A DNA stretch of 64,000 nt, from assembly GCF_002127325.2 (NCBI RefSeq), contig NC_035435.2, forward strand, positions 14,854,502-14,918,501, written 5' to 3'. Each line of letters begins with the position of its first letter. Position 1 is the stretch's first letter. Origin of the DNA: Helianthus annuus. Taxonomy: Eukaryota; Streptophyta; Magnoliopsida; Asterales; Asteraceae. The notes under the pieces are model-generated. The model saw nothing but the letters and a program-made list of their open reading frames with translations. It was not told the DNA's origin and did not search any database. This document shows positions 45,703 through 55,067 of the stretch, piece after piece. The translations under genes and the position numbers were made by a program.

Positions 45703-46341
45703 TGTTGGTGCACTTGTGTCTGTACTTTGTCTGTATTCGGTCACGATGTAAAACGATGTCCTTGTTTGTCCTGTAAGTTGACCAAGTCAACCATCCTCCT
45801 GGTTTGACTTGGCCAAACAGATAGAATATGGTTGTAAAGGTTCTGTGTCGAAGGTTGGGCCATCGAAGGATTGTTTCTATCCTTCGATGAGCTCGAAAGA
45901 TATCACATGAAGGATACTGATGGACTTCGAAGGATATGCCATCCTTCGAAGTATATGTGGATCCTTCGATGGCTTTGTGATCGACAGATGATCTTTCGGT
46001 CAATCTGCATGATCCTTTGACCAGACTTGCTGTGTTTGGGTATAAATACCCATGCAATGTGTTCACTTGCAGTTAGATGCACACAGACAGACTCGAGATA
46101 TTGAGAGCATTCTGTCCAGGAACACACACACACACTAGAGGGTTTGCAAAACTGATTTGTAAACATTGTGCTTGTAACCGGAACCTTTCATTCGCATTAA
46201 TACAAGTGGTGTTAATCGGTGAATCTTTGTGTGTTTGTGCTTGTTTCATCCCGGTTTGCTCACTAGCTTGGATTCCGCACTTGCTAGTGTGTTAGTATAA
46301 CAAGGTTAAGGTTGAACCTCATCCTCCGAGAGGGACCTACA
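45703..46341 (+). repeat. Copia 2 5' LTR
   Basis: Starts TGTTGGTGCACTTG at the point where the paralogous copy 1 sequence diverges, and ends GGACCTACA two bases before the primer site, giving 639 bp. A TATAAATA box lies at 46041-46048. The U3 part (45850-46020) is dense in CTTTCGA/CCTTCGA words and their inverses. Confidence 0.85.
46041..46048 (+). promoter_or_regulatory. Probable TATA box of copia 2 LTR
   Basis: TATAAATA in the plus strand about 300 bp before the LTR end, in the expected relation to the R region. Inferred promoter. Confidence 0.6.
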
Positions 46342-46343
46342 AG

Positions 46344-46356
46344 TGGTATCAGAGCC
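46344..46356 (+). other. Copia 2 primer-binding site
   Basis: TGGTATCAGAGCC, complementary to initiator methionine tRNA, two bases after the LTR end. Confidence 0.95.
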
Positions 46357-47134
46357 GTGGCTCTTTACCTTGTTTAAAACCGGGTTTGTTCAAGTTCTTG
46401 GTGTGTTTGGACACTTGGTTTAGCACCCGTTTTTGGTGGTTTTCTTGCATTTTTAAACATAAAAACGTGTTCTAAACTAACCGGGAGTGTTCAAGAGCGG
46501 GTTGGGTAACTTAAAACTTGTTTTTAAGGAACTTGGTGATTTCCGGCCAAATTCCGGTCATAATTCCGGTGACCGGTTTCTGGATAAGGTTGTCCATTTT
46601 GGGAAATATTTTATTTGAAAAATCAAAGTTGGTAGAAAGGTACAGCCTGTCCATACCGTTTTGCCGAAAGTTGACTTCACCAACCCATCACCTTTTCACC
46701 AACCTGTCACATCAGTGTCAGTTGTGTCAGTTGCGTTCGAAAGATATCCTTCGACATCGAAAGACCATCTTTCGATCAAAGACAGTTCGATAGATAAGCA
46801 TCTTTCGAACAGTCTTTCGAAGTCTGAGGATTATCCTTCGATCAAGGGAATCTATTCGAAGGATAGTTATTCGAAAGATAAGGACCTATATTCGAAAGAT
46901 AAGGATCTTTCAAATTGTGAATCGTTCGAATTTGTGAATCTTTCGAAAACATTGTTCGAGATTCAACAGTGATCTTTCGAACACTGTTGATCTTTCGAAC
47001 AAGTGTTGATCCTTCGATTGTGTGTCTGTTTTAGTTCAACAAGTTTCTGTCTTTCGAGCTTGGATCTTTCGGCTGGTCACTTATAATCTTTTAGTTGTTT
47101 TGAGTGTTATTTTCAGGAGTTCAATTTATAAAAC
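46357..47134 (+). other. Copia 2 leader with TTCGAA/AAAGAT repeat cluster
   Basis: From 46735 to 47020 the leader consists largely of short variants of (A)TCTTTCGAA and TTCGAAAGATAAGGA, about 25 TTCGA words in under 300 bp. A frame running through it (46661-46972) encodes a Ser/Lys/Asp repeat and is not a credible gene. No other feature. Confidence 0.7.
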
Positions 47135-48384
47135 ATGAATCCGAGTTGGTGGGGAACTCCGGCTCCAGACAGTGGAAAATATACAAGTTCAGGTTCCACT
47201 CCCTCATAGTGGGGTACACCGGCTCCCGATAGTGGAAAGTACACGTGTACAAGTCTATCACCTTCATGGGCCGAGTCTCCGGTGTCTACATCTTCACAAG
47301 CAAATGCCATATCGTCAAGTCAATGGGCATTAGTATCGAATCAAACTCCGAGCATCCAAAGTATCTTATTGAGCGAAAGTGAAACCGGAAGTTTGAATCG
47401 ACCTCCGAAGTTGATGCATTTAAATGAATATCCGGGCTGGGTTGATAGATTCCGTACATACGTTCTTGGTCAAAACACCGAACTGTGGATACGTTTCACC
47501 ACAGATTTCGATCAAGCTATAGAAGTAGCTGCTTCAGATACTGCTACGTTTGCCGATCTTCCTGAAGATCAAAAGAAAACGTATGATCTGGAAAAGAAAG
47601 CATACGCCATTCTCACTCAGGCGTTGAGCAAGGATATCTACCACCAGTTTGTCAGTTTCAAGACAACTAAGAAGTTGTGGGACGGGTTGAAAACCAGAGG
47701 AGTAGGGAATGAAGCAACACGTCAATTGCGTCATGATCTTCTCAAGAAAGAATTCGACTGTTTCACGTGCATGGATAAGGAGTCTTTGGGAGACATGACA
47801 AGCCGGTTTTATCATTTGCTTACTGAGTTGAATAATTTTGGTGTAGCAACAACTCAAGCAGAAGTGGTGGAGAAGTTTGCTGATGCTTTGGGAGACATGA
47901 CAAGCCGGAAATCCTGAAGTATAACGGAGTGTTGAGAACTACAAATATCAAAGACTTCGTGCAGCTTTTGGAAAACAAGGATCAGGAGGAAACATTAAAG
48001 GCGAAGAGAGTTCCATTGCCACAAAATCCAGAAATGTATTATGGAACTTCCAGTACTTCGTCTGCAAGAACCGGTCCACATGCTCCACTACAAACGGCGT
48101 TTGTCACAAGCACGGATATGTATGGCAATCCAGTGCAAGTTCTTGTTAAGCCACCTCCCACCACAGACATGTATGGAAATCCAATACAACCACCTCCTCT
48201 TACTCCTGCTCAACAACAACGTGCGTGTTATGGAGGAACATCATCTGCTGGTCAGCAATCAAAGCCAAGTACAGTACAGCTCGACACTTCAAGCTTCTCT
48301 AAAGTCAGTGTAGAAGTAGCTAAGGAACACATGGAGCTACTTAACACTGTAGTGAGCGCGTATTGTGGGTTAATAGAAGGTTAG
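47135..48384 (+). pseudogene. Copia 2 gag, N-terminal half, with nonsense and frameshift lesions
   Basis: The natural start is the ATG at 47135. The first codons contain two imperfect copies of a WGTPAPDSGKYT repeat. A TAG at 47207-47209 interrupts where the first repeat of the pair has WWG. The capsid part (NEYPGWVDRFRTYVLGQNTELW, TKKLWDGLKTRG, SRFYHLLTEL) is of UBN2 type. At 47886-47908 a 23-bp copy of 47784-47806 replaces the expected end of the domain and shifts the frame, giving a stop at 47915-47917. The next frame (47929-48384) is Pro/Gln/Thr-rich and ends at a TAG after GLIEG, in frame with the following part. Confidence 0.85.
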
Positions 48385-50979
48385 ATTGGCAACATTAATC
48401 TGACACAAGAAGACTATCGGCAGATTGATAAGGAAGAGATGGACTTGATGGATATCAAGTGGGCCTTTGCTAGTGCTGTGAGAAGGGCAAAGGATTGGAT
48501 GGAAAGTACTGGCAGAACCAGCTTGGAGAGTAAGAGAGACACCAAGTATGGGTTCGATAAACAGGCAGTGAAGTGCTTCAACTGTGGTGAGCGGGGTCAC
48601 TTTAAAAGGGAATGTACAAAGCCAGCACAGCACGGGAACCAAAACCCCTTCAGAAACCAAGGCAACCAGCAGAACCAGAACAGAAACAATGAGCGTACAT
48701 TGGTGCCTGTCAACAACCAAACCAACCGGGCACTTGCGGTTCAGGTGGATGAAGGTTGTGACTGGTCAATCCAGTTGGGTGGTGATGCTCCAGATGGAAC
48801 AGCATGCTTTGCTCAAGTTGTGAAGGAGTTAGTTCACACCAGTGGTGGAGAATCTTCCGCCAATGGTGGTGAATCTTCTGAAGATGAAGACTCTTCTGGG
48901 TACAGCAGGAGTTCAGATGAAGAATCCTCAAGTTCAGGCGATGATCATGTGGGTGAGACATCAAATGCAGCAATCGATGCAGATATTGATGAACTTTTGG
49001 GGGAAGCTGCAGCAGAAACTCAAAGAAGATCTATCTTGGTGGATCAAGCTGCTTATTCTTCGTCTTCTCTCCATTCAGCCTTTATGGCTAATGTCGACGG
49101 TTCATCAAGTCAGGTATGTGTCGATGAACCCACTGTTGATAATTATGATGAATGTGATAGATTGCGTGCTAGATGTGCTGATGTAGAGAAAAGTATGTCT
49201 GAGTTGCAAGGCAAACATGATGCTTTACAAGCTAGTTTGTTTGACTTGCAAGACAAACATACTACAGTGAATGAGAATTTGTGTGACTTGCAAAGTAAGC
49301 ATGAAGCTTTGCAAGAAAAGTATGATGTGACTTTTATTCACAATCAGAAATTGATTGTGGACCTTTCCAAATGTACAGAAGCCAATATGTTTTATGAAAA
49401 TCATGAAAAGGAGTTTAAATCGGTAATCGAAAAGTTAAAGAAAGATAAAACCGAGTTAACTAAAATGGTTTCCAGAAAACAAACTGACATTAATTTGTAT
49501 ATATCTCGTCTTGAGACAATGCAAAAAGAAATGGTTTGTGTAAAAACGGAAAGTGAGGCAATCCAACTCAAGTTAGATAGTTATTTGAGTTCTAGCTATG
49601 TGTTGGATCACATCATTGATGTCCAAAAGGAGAAAAGGGACGTCACGTGCATAGGCTATAAGAATTGTCCACCACCAGTGAGACATAATTATGATGCCAT
49701 GCCGGATGAAGAGGACAGAGTGTTCTTTGAACCATCTGTGCCTCTAGATGTGAAAGAGTTTGCAGCAGGACTCGGATACCAGAAAGAAGTATCCTCAGAT
49801 TCAGACGTGTCAGCAGATACAGGTGTGTCTTCTGCTGAACTGACTCAGGATCCTCCAGTTGTCATTGAGGATGCTGATTCTTCTGATGATGAATCTGATG
49901 ATGCTGTCCCAGCAAAGTCTGATGCGGTAGTCAAAAATGAGGACATACCTCTCGAGAATCACATTCTATGTGATCCTCCTGCTAAACCTGCTAAGACTGT
50001 TGCAATTGAGTCCTCGTCTGCAGAAGAGTCGGAGAGTGTGAATTTGCTGTACACTCTTGTTGGTGATGATAAAATTTATTCAGACAAAGATTTTCCTATT
50101 AAGAATGTTAATCAATCCTTAATCAGTAAAGTCTTTGAGAATTCGACTAGTAAGTTTTTGGGAAAGACAGGACCACGTGTTACAGTTACACAGTGTCCTC
50201 CTATTCCAAAGGACGAAATTCGAAAACAATATGGCAACAAGAAATTACCAACAGTGCAGAAACAGCAAAATCATACCAAGCCAAAAGGAAAATCACCGGC
50301 TCAAGCGCAAAAGAAGCCGAATCAGAAAAAAAACAAGAATGTAAACTTTGTGAAATCGACGGGAACGGACAAAATTGAAACGTTTGAAAATAAATCTAAC
50401 TTAGATTTTGTCAAGAAAGCTACAGTTCTGAAAAGAAATGAACAAAACAATTCAAAGCCTAGTACCTCGGGTTCACAAAGTTCAACATCATCGGCTAAAC
50501 GATCACATGATACTTCGGGGTTTGTTGAACGAAGATCATGCTTTGAGTGTGGAACAATTGGACATATAATTAGAAATTGTCCATATCTTCATAAACAAAA
50601 AGAAAAAGTTGATGTTCCCCGTGACCAAACTGACCGCAGGCAAACTGTTTCTGCAAAACAAGATCCCCGACTTGTAAAAGAAAGGGAAAAGAAACAGAAA
50701 CGCCAACAGGTCAAGAAAATTGAAAAGGCGATTAAGACCGATGTGGTTAACAAAACAGCTGTTTCTGTCAAACCAGACAATTCAAAAACTTCAGACAACC
50801 ATGAAGTTAAAGTTTTAAAAGATAACACTGGTAAACCAAAACAGACCTGGAAACCAAAAACGGTTAATGAATCAGGGGGACCATCACAATTTACCAATCA
50901 TCAAAGACAAGAAGTTATTGTTATTGATGAAAATGGAAGACCCAAGACCACAATGGCTTGGGTCCCCATCTCCAACTAA
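48385..50979 (+). CDS. Copia 2 gag, C-terminal half: two zinc knuckles and coiled coil
   Basis: Open from the TAG at 48382-48384 to TAA at 50977-50979; the first ATG is at 48439. The first CCHC knuckle is CFNCGERGHFKREC. Acidic Ser/Glu/Asp-rich tracts follow, then a coiled coil (about 49140-49620) with three DLQxKHxxL repeats. Another acidic tract and a Lys/Gln-rich region lead to a second intact knuckle, CFECGTIGHIIRNC (about 50540-50580). Unusually long gag proteins with a coiled coil and two knuckles are typical of SIRE/Maximus copia elements. Nucleocapsid/assembly role is inferred. Confidence 0.8.
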   Translation: MGNINLTQEDYRQIDKEEMDLMDIKWAFASAVRRAKDWMESTGRTSLESKRDTKYGFDKQAVKCFNCGERGHFKRECTKPAQHGNQNPFRNQGNQQNQNRNNERTLVPVNNQTNRALAVQVDEGCDWSIQLGGDAPDGTACFAQVVKELVHTSGGESSANGGESSEDEDSSGYSRSSDEESSSSGDDHVGETSNAAIDADIDELLGEAAAETQRRSILVDQAAYSSSSLHSAFMANVDGSSSQVCVDEPTVDNYDECDRLRARCADVEKSMSELQGKHDALQASLFDLQDKHTTVNENLCDLQSKHEALQEKYDVTFIHNQKLIVDLSKCTEANMFYENHEKEFKSVIEKLKKDKTELTKMVSRKQTDINLYISRLETMQKEMVCVKTESEAIQLKLDSYLSSSYVLDHIIDVQKEKRDVTCIGYKNCPPPVRHNYDAMPDEEDRVFFEPSVPLDVKEFAAGLGYQKEVSSDSDVSADTGVSSAELTQDPPVVIEDADSSDDESDDAVPAKSDAVVKNEDIPLENHILCDPPAKPAKTVAIESSSAEESESVNLLYTLVGDDKIYSDKDFPIKNVNQSLISKVFENSTSKFLGKTGPRVTVTQCPPIPKDEIRKQYGNKKLPTVQKQQNHTKPKGKSPAQAQKKPNQKKNKNVNFVKSTGTDKIETFENKSNLDFVKKATVLKRNEQNNSKPSTSGSQSSTSSAKRSHDTSGFVERRSCFECGTIGHIIRNCPYLHKQKEKVDVPRDQTDRRQTVSAKQDPRLVKEREKKQKRQQVKKIEKAIKTDVVNKTAVSVKPDNSKTSDNHEVKVLKDNTGKPKQTWKPKTVNESGGPSQFTNHQRQEVIVIDENGRPKTTMAWVPISN

Positions 50980-50987
50980 TCATTTGA

Positions 50988-51108
50988 GTTCATGTGCAGG
51001 GTGTTCCAGGAGGAACTATCAGTAGTCATTGGATTGTTGATAGTGGGGCATCCAGGCACATGACAGGCGACATGAAGCTTCTCTACGACGTCAAATCTAT
51101 TAGAGGAG
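50988..51108 (+). CDS. Copia 2 protease, N-terminal part (split by insertion)
   Basis: Encodes WIVDSGASRHMTG with the aspartic protease active site DSG. This frame opens at 50988, after a TGA, and is not the gag frame. How pol is expressed is therefore unclear; a cag|ggtg acceptor-like site at about 50997-51000 would allow a spliced product. The frame is interrupted at 51108 by the 7.8 kb insertion and resumes at 58922. Confidence 0.85.
51104..51108. repeat. Target-site duplication AGGAG, left copy
   Basis: AGGAG precedes the LTR start TGATGTGCG and recurs at 58922-58926 after the other LTR. Confidence 0.95.
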
Positions 51109-52803
51109 TGATGTGCGTAAGTGTGTATATGTTTTTAGATGTTTATTTAAGCCCTTTTTACACTTTTAGCCAAGTTTTAAATTTATAAAACACGATATTT
51201 ACTAACACTAAACACACATATGGGCAAGTGCACCCATCGTGGACGTAGTATAGTGTTGGTAAGATACCGAGGTCGTCCAAGGACACAAGAGCTTTTAATA
51301 CCGGTTTATCCTCAACGTCTAATCAAATCAAAAAGTTAGAAAAATATTTTAAACTAAGAAAAATAAAAACTAACTAAATGCTGAAAAATAAAATAAAATA
51401 AAAAACAGATAGACAAGATGAATCACTTGGATCCGACTCGTGTATTAGTATAACCTTTGATTATTTTCGCACTTTTGCACTTGTTTAAGAGATTATCTTA
51501 GTTATTGTAGTAGGCCCCTCTTTTGAAGGCGACGTTACCCTCAACCCAGTAGTTTGAGTCAGCAAGGATACAATCCTAAAGGGTCGGATTATTGAAAGAT
51601 AATGAATTAAGTTATTAATGCAAATTATGGTAGGCCCCGTTTTCGGCGGTGACGTTACCCTCGACTAAGTAGTCTGAGTCAGCAGGGATACAGTCCTAAA
51701 TAGCCGGGTTATAGTATTAATAGTAGTTAGCTTATGAGGGGGTCAAAGAGTTTGGATCCCCGCCATCCAATACCCATGGGCATTGAAGGCGGTCCTATTA
51801 AATTTGACCCAGGTCCCAAGCAGGACCTCTAAACGCTGAACAAGGGCAAGACCTTTACCAAACCGTTCCCTTAACCCCCGACCGGGTAGCCAACATACCT
51901 CCATATAGACCGTGGAGATATGAATGATGAAAATCTTTTATTTTATATAGACAGTAAAATAATGCCAGGACACCACGGACAAACGATAAGGAAAGATCAC
52001 CTTCAACATAAGTAACTAGTTATTAAAGTCATTAATACAAAACCAAATAAAAAGTGCAAAAGATTAAAAATAAAAAGTATTATACTAAACACTTGTCTTC
52101 ACCAAGTGATGTAAGAGACTTAGGCAAACATGGCCTTGATTGTCAAGAACTCTTACGATCAATCTTGGATCCCGAGACGACTCACACACTCTATGATGGA
52201 CAATGGATGATGGTGGTGGATGATGGTGTTATGGTGGTGATGGGTGGTGGATGAAGTGTGAGAGAGGTGGTGTGCCAAGGGATGAGAGAGAATGGAACCA
52301 AGCTCCTCTATTTATAGGCTGAACAGAACGCTGGACACGGCCCCGTGTCCGCTGGACACGGCCCCGTGCCCGTCTGACATTCTCTCTCTTCATTAATTGT
52401 AATTGCGAATTACAATTAATGCGCCTGCTGTACTTTCAACACGCCCCCGTGTCCGCTGGGCACGGCCCCGTGGTGAGCAATGGAAGCTTCTACTGGTTTG
52501 TCTTTTCTGCTGCTTCCTGGGCACGCCCCCGTGTTCACTGGACACGGGGCGTGTTCAGACTTCTGTTCTCTTCTTTTTGTCTTGGGAGATGCCGTTGAGG
52601 GTCCGGGCAGTTTACTTTTGTCCCTTTTCTTGTATTTATGGTAGAATTAGTGGTCTTTTTGCTTCTTTTGTGATTTTGAGCTCATTTCATCCTGAAAATA
52701 CAAAAGGAAGACAAAAACACTCTTTTTCCAACATTAGTACTTAAAAAGGGTTAGTTTTATGCCTTAATTGATGTGTTTTATATGTTGCATTTTACACACA
52801 TCA
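51109..52803 (-). repeat. LTR of the gag-only element (3' copy in element sense)
   Basis: Starts TGATGTGCGTAAG and ends TTTACACACATCA. It contains three paired copies of the cacggccccgtg hairpin (52331-52371, 52439-52474, 52518-52558). Two duplicated blocks (51510-51590 and 51628-51715) share taggccc..ggcg.cgacgttaccctc. Open frames in it are not genes. Confidence 0.95.
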
Positions 52804-52817
52804 AATACCCCCACACT
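52804..52817 (-). other. Polypurine tract of the gag-only element
   Basis: The minus strand reads AAGTGTGGGGGTATT directly before the LTR start TGATG. This GTGGGGGTA form is usual in Athila-type elements. Confidence 0.8.
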
Positions 52818-54593
52818 TGAACTTTTGCTTGTCCTCAAGCAAAACTCTTTTAATGTGGCTTTACACTCCCAAATGGAATAGGTAGAAGAGAAGTTTTTTA
52901 ACTTGTCCTAGAGTGTCGGGAATCCAAGGTTTGTATAGGTTCTATTTTTATTTTATTTACAATCTTATTCGTCATGGTTTATTTTGAACTTTTCATAAGA
53001 TAAACTACTTAGTTGGGCATAGCATGCCTTATTAAAATTCCATTTATATACAAGTTCACATTCCTCACGGGAGATCACTCAATCACTCGGCCGAAGGTGT
53101 ATATTTAAGTGAATCGCTCGAGAGCGGCACGGATTTACATTCTCCATATGCTTGCCAAGCGATCAATCCTCCTCCTTTTTAACTTTTTACCTTTGTGAAT
53201 ATCAAGAGGTCTTTTGGGGTGAAGGCTTGGGTTTAAAGGTGGGTGGTTGGTTAGTGGTTAGTAAAAAGGGCGAAAATCGTAACAAGTGTCGGTTTTCGTG
53301 AAAATACCTTATTTTTGGTGACATTTATTTTTGAAGTATTTCTCCAAACAAGCTTTTTGTAGCTTATGTTTGTTTTTGACTTCATCATTTTTTTTTTTTT
53401 TTTTTTTTGATCACCTTAAATGGTATGTTTATGAAAAACCGAGTTTGTTACTAAAATAAAGGTAAAAAAAATGAAAAAGGTTTTTGGTGGGTAAAAAAAT
53501 TGTTTTGGGGGTAATGAAATGAAAGGTTTAGGCTCAAAGGGGTTTTCTAGGGGGATTTTGGGTAGGTAAAAAAAAATTGAAAAATAATGGTTTTGAAAGA
53601 AAAATAGTTAGTCCTAATGCCTCCATCATTTACTTACTTGGGTTTAAGTTGGTAAGGACCGGGAATGTATCGTCGTGGCAAGTTCTAGATTTGTAAAGAC
53701 CGAGCGGCTATTCACACAAGAAACGAAAAAATGAGCATTTAATCTAAATATGTGTATTTTTATGCTCAATAAGGGCTCAAAACTCACTTTTTGTGGGAAT
53801 GGGTTTTTTAATGTGATCAAGCATATATAATCGAATTTTAGCTAGACTTGTTATACCGGTTCATAATTTTCTTATGTTAGTTCTTTTTATCACGACGCTA
53901 TCGGTTGTAAGTTTGTAAAAATATAACCCTTTTATAACTTGTTATTCCCAACTTAAACTAAGACAAGTAAATAATAAAAATGAAAAAGTTTTTGAAAAAA
54001 TTTGGGGTGTTTAGCGGTTCCAATAGAGTTTTGTGTAAGGCTTGTTTTAGGATTTTGCAAAATTCCAAGGTTTTAGCATCCCCCCCACACTTAAATTACA
54101 CATTGTCCTCAATGTGTCCAAAAATAAAGTTTTTGGTTGATTAGAATATGTAAAAGTGTGTTTAAAACAAAGATTTGTGTTACTGGCGCTCTGGACACGG
54201 CCCCGTGTTGACCGGGCACGGCCCCGTGGTCAAGTGCCAGTAACAAAAATTATAGAAGTGAAACAGAAGCCTGGACACGGGGGCGTGTTCGCTGAACACG
54301 GCCCGTGTCCAGTTACCTGAACTGGGTGATTTCCTGCAGGGGGCTCAGCACGGGGCCGTGTTGGTTGGGCACGGCCCGTGTGGAGCCTTCTGTTGTGGAG
54401 ACTTTTGTCGGTTTGTTCTGTTCTTCTGCATGGTTTCATTTTTTTTTCTCGTTCCTTTTTTTCATCCATTAATACCATGAGTGTGATTTATTCTGCAAAA
54501 ACTAAAAGATTAAACTAAACTAAGGATAGGTCCGCGGAATGCCTCCGTGGTGCGCCACGTTTATAAGGGTCCTTGGCTAGACCCAATTCCCGG
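52818..54593 (-). other. Noncoding 1.8 kb in place of pol
   Basis: Between protease and LTR, where reverse transcriptase and integrase should be, no frame of note exists. The text is AT-rich with T/A runs (53390-53410, 53460-53620). Near the protease end are three paired cacggccccgtg-type hairpins (54191-54231, 54271-54311, 54344-54382). Confidence 0.8.
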
Positions 54594-55067
54594 TCACACG
54601 TCTTTTGATTGGGGTGCCTTGCCTCCCAAGTTACACCGTCGGAGAGCGGCATCCAAGCTTGAGTCGATAACCTTCATGTAGTGGATCGGGTCGTCATCCT
54701 CTATTCTTTTCCCAACTCCGAACTTTACCTCATCGTCCCCGTATCTCAAAGTTAGTGTCCCGTCATTCATGTCCACTACTGCTTGTGCGGTGGCAAGGAA
54801 AGGTCTCCCTAGAATAAGAGGGACCTCGGTGTCTTCCTCCATGTCGAGTATGATAAAGTCAACAGGATAAACGAATCTGCTTACCCTTACCAAGACATTC
54901 TCGATGACACCTTGCGGGAACTTGACTGATCGATCCGCGAGTTGTATGCTTATTTTTGTGGGGCTTGTGGTTCCCAAGCCAAGCCTTTTGAACATTGAAT
55001 AGGGCATGAGGTTAATGCTAGCCCCTAAGTCGGCCAAGGCATTGCGAACGGGAGATTCCCCTATTGA
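54594..55067 (-). CDS. Retroviral-type aspartic protease region of the gag-only element
   Basis: In frame with the upstream gag and separated from it only by the TGA at 55068-55070. It contains LADLGASINLMPYSMF with the active-site Asp in the DLGA form, and the second conserved loop PLILGRPFLATA. Family members cleave the gag polyprotein. The frame ends at 54594 with no transition into reverse transcriptase. There is no independent ATG near its start, so expression depends on read-through of the TGA or on a gag-pro transcript not broken by it. Confidence 0.85.
   Translation of the reverse strand, partial: SIGESPVRNALADLGASINLMPYSMFKRLGLGTTSPTKISIQLADRSVKFPQGVIENVLVRVSRFVYPVDFIILDMEEDTEVPLILGRPFLATAQAVVDMNDGTLTLRYGDDEVKFGVGKRIEDDDPIHYMKVIDSSLDAALRRCNLGGKAPQSKDV

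Noticed and set aside
46661..46972. Ser/Lys/Asp repeat reading frame in the copia 2 leader
   Set aside because: It has no proper ATG and results from translating the TTCGAAAGATAAGG repeat cluster of an untranslated leader.
51121..51188. Open frame running from copia 2 protease into the LTR
   Set aside because: It is read-through into the inserted LTR, not a protein end of the family.
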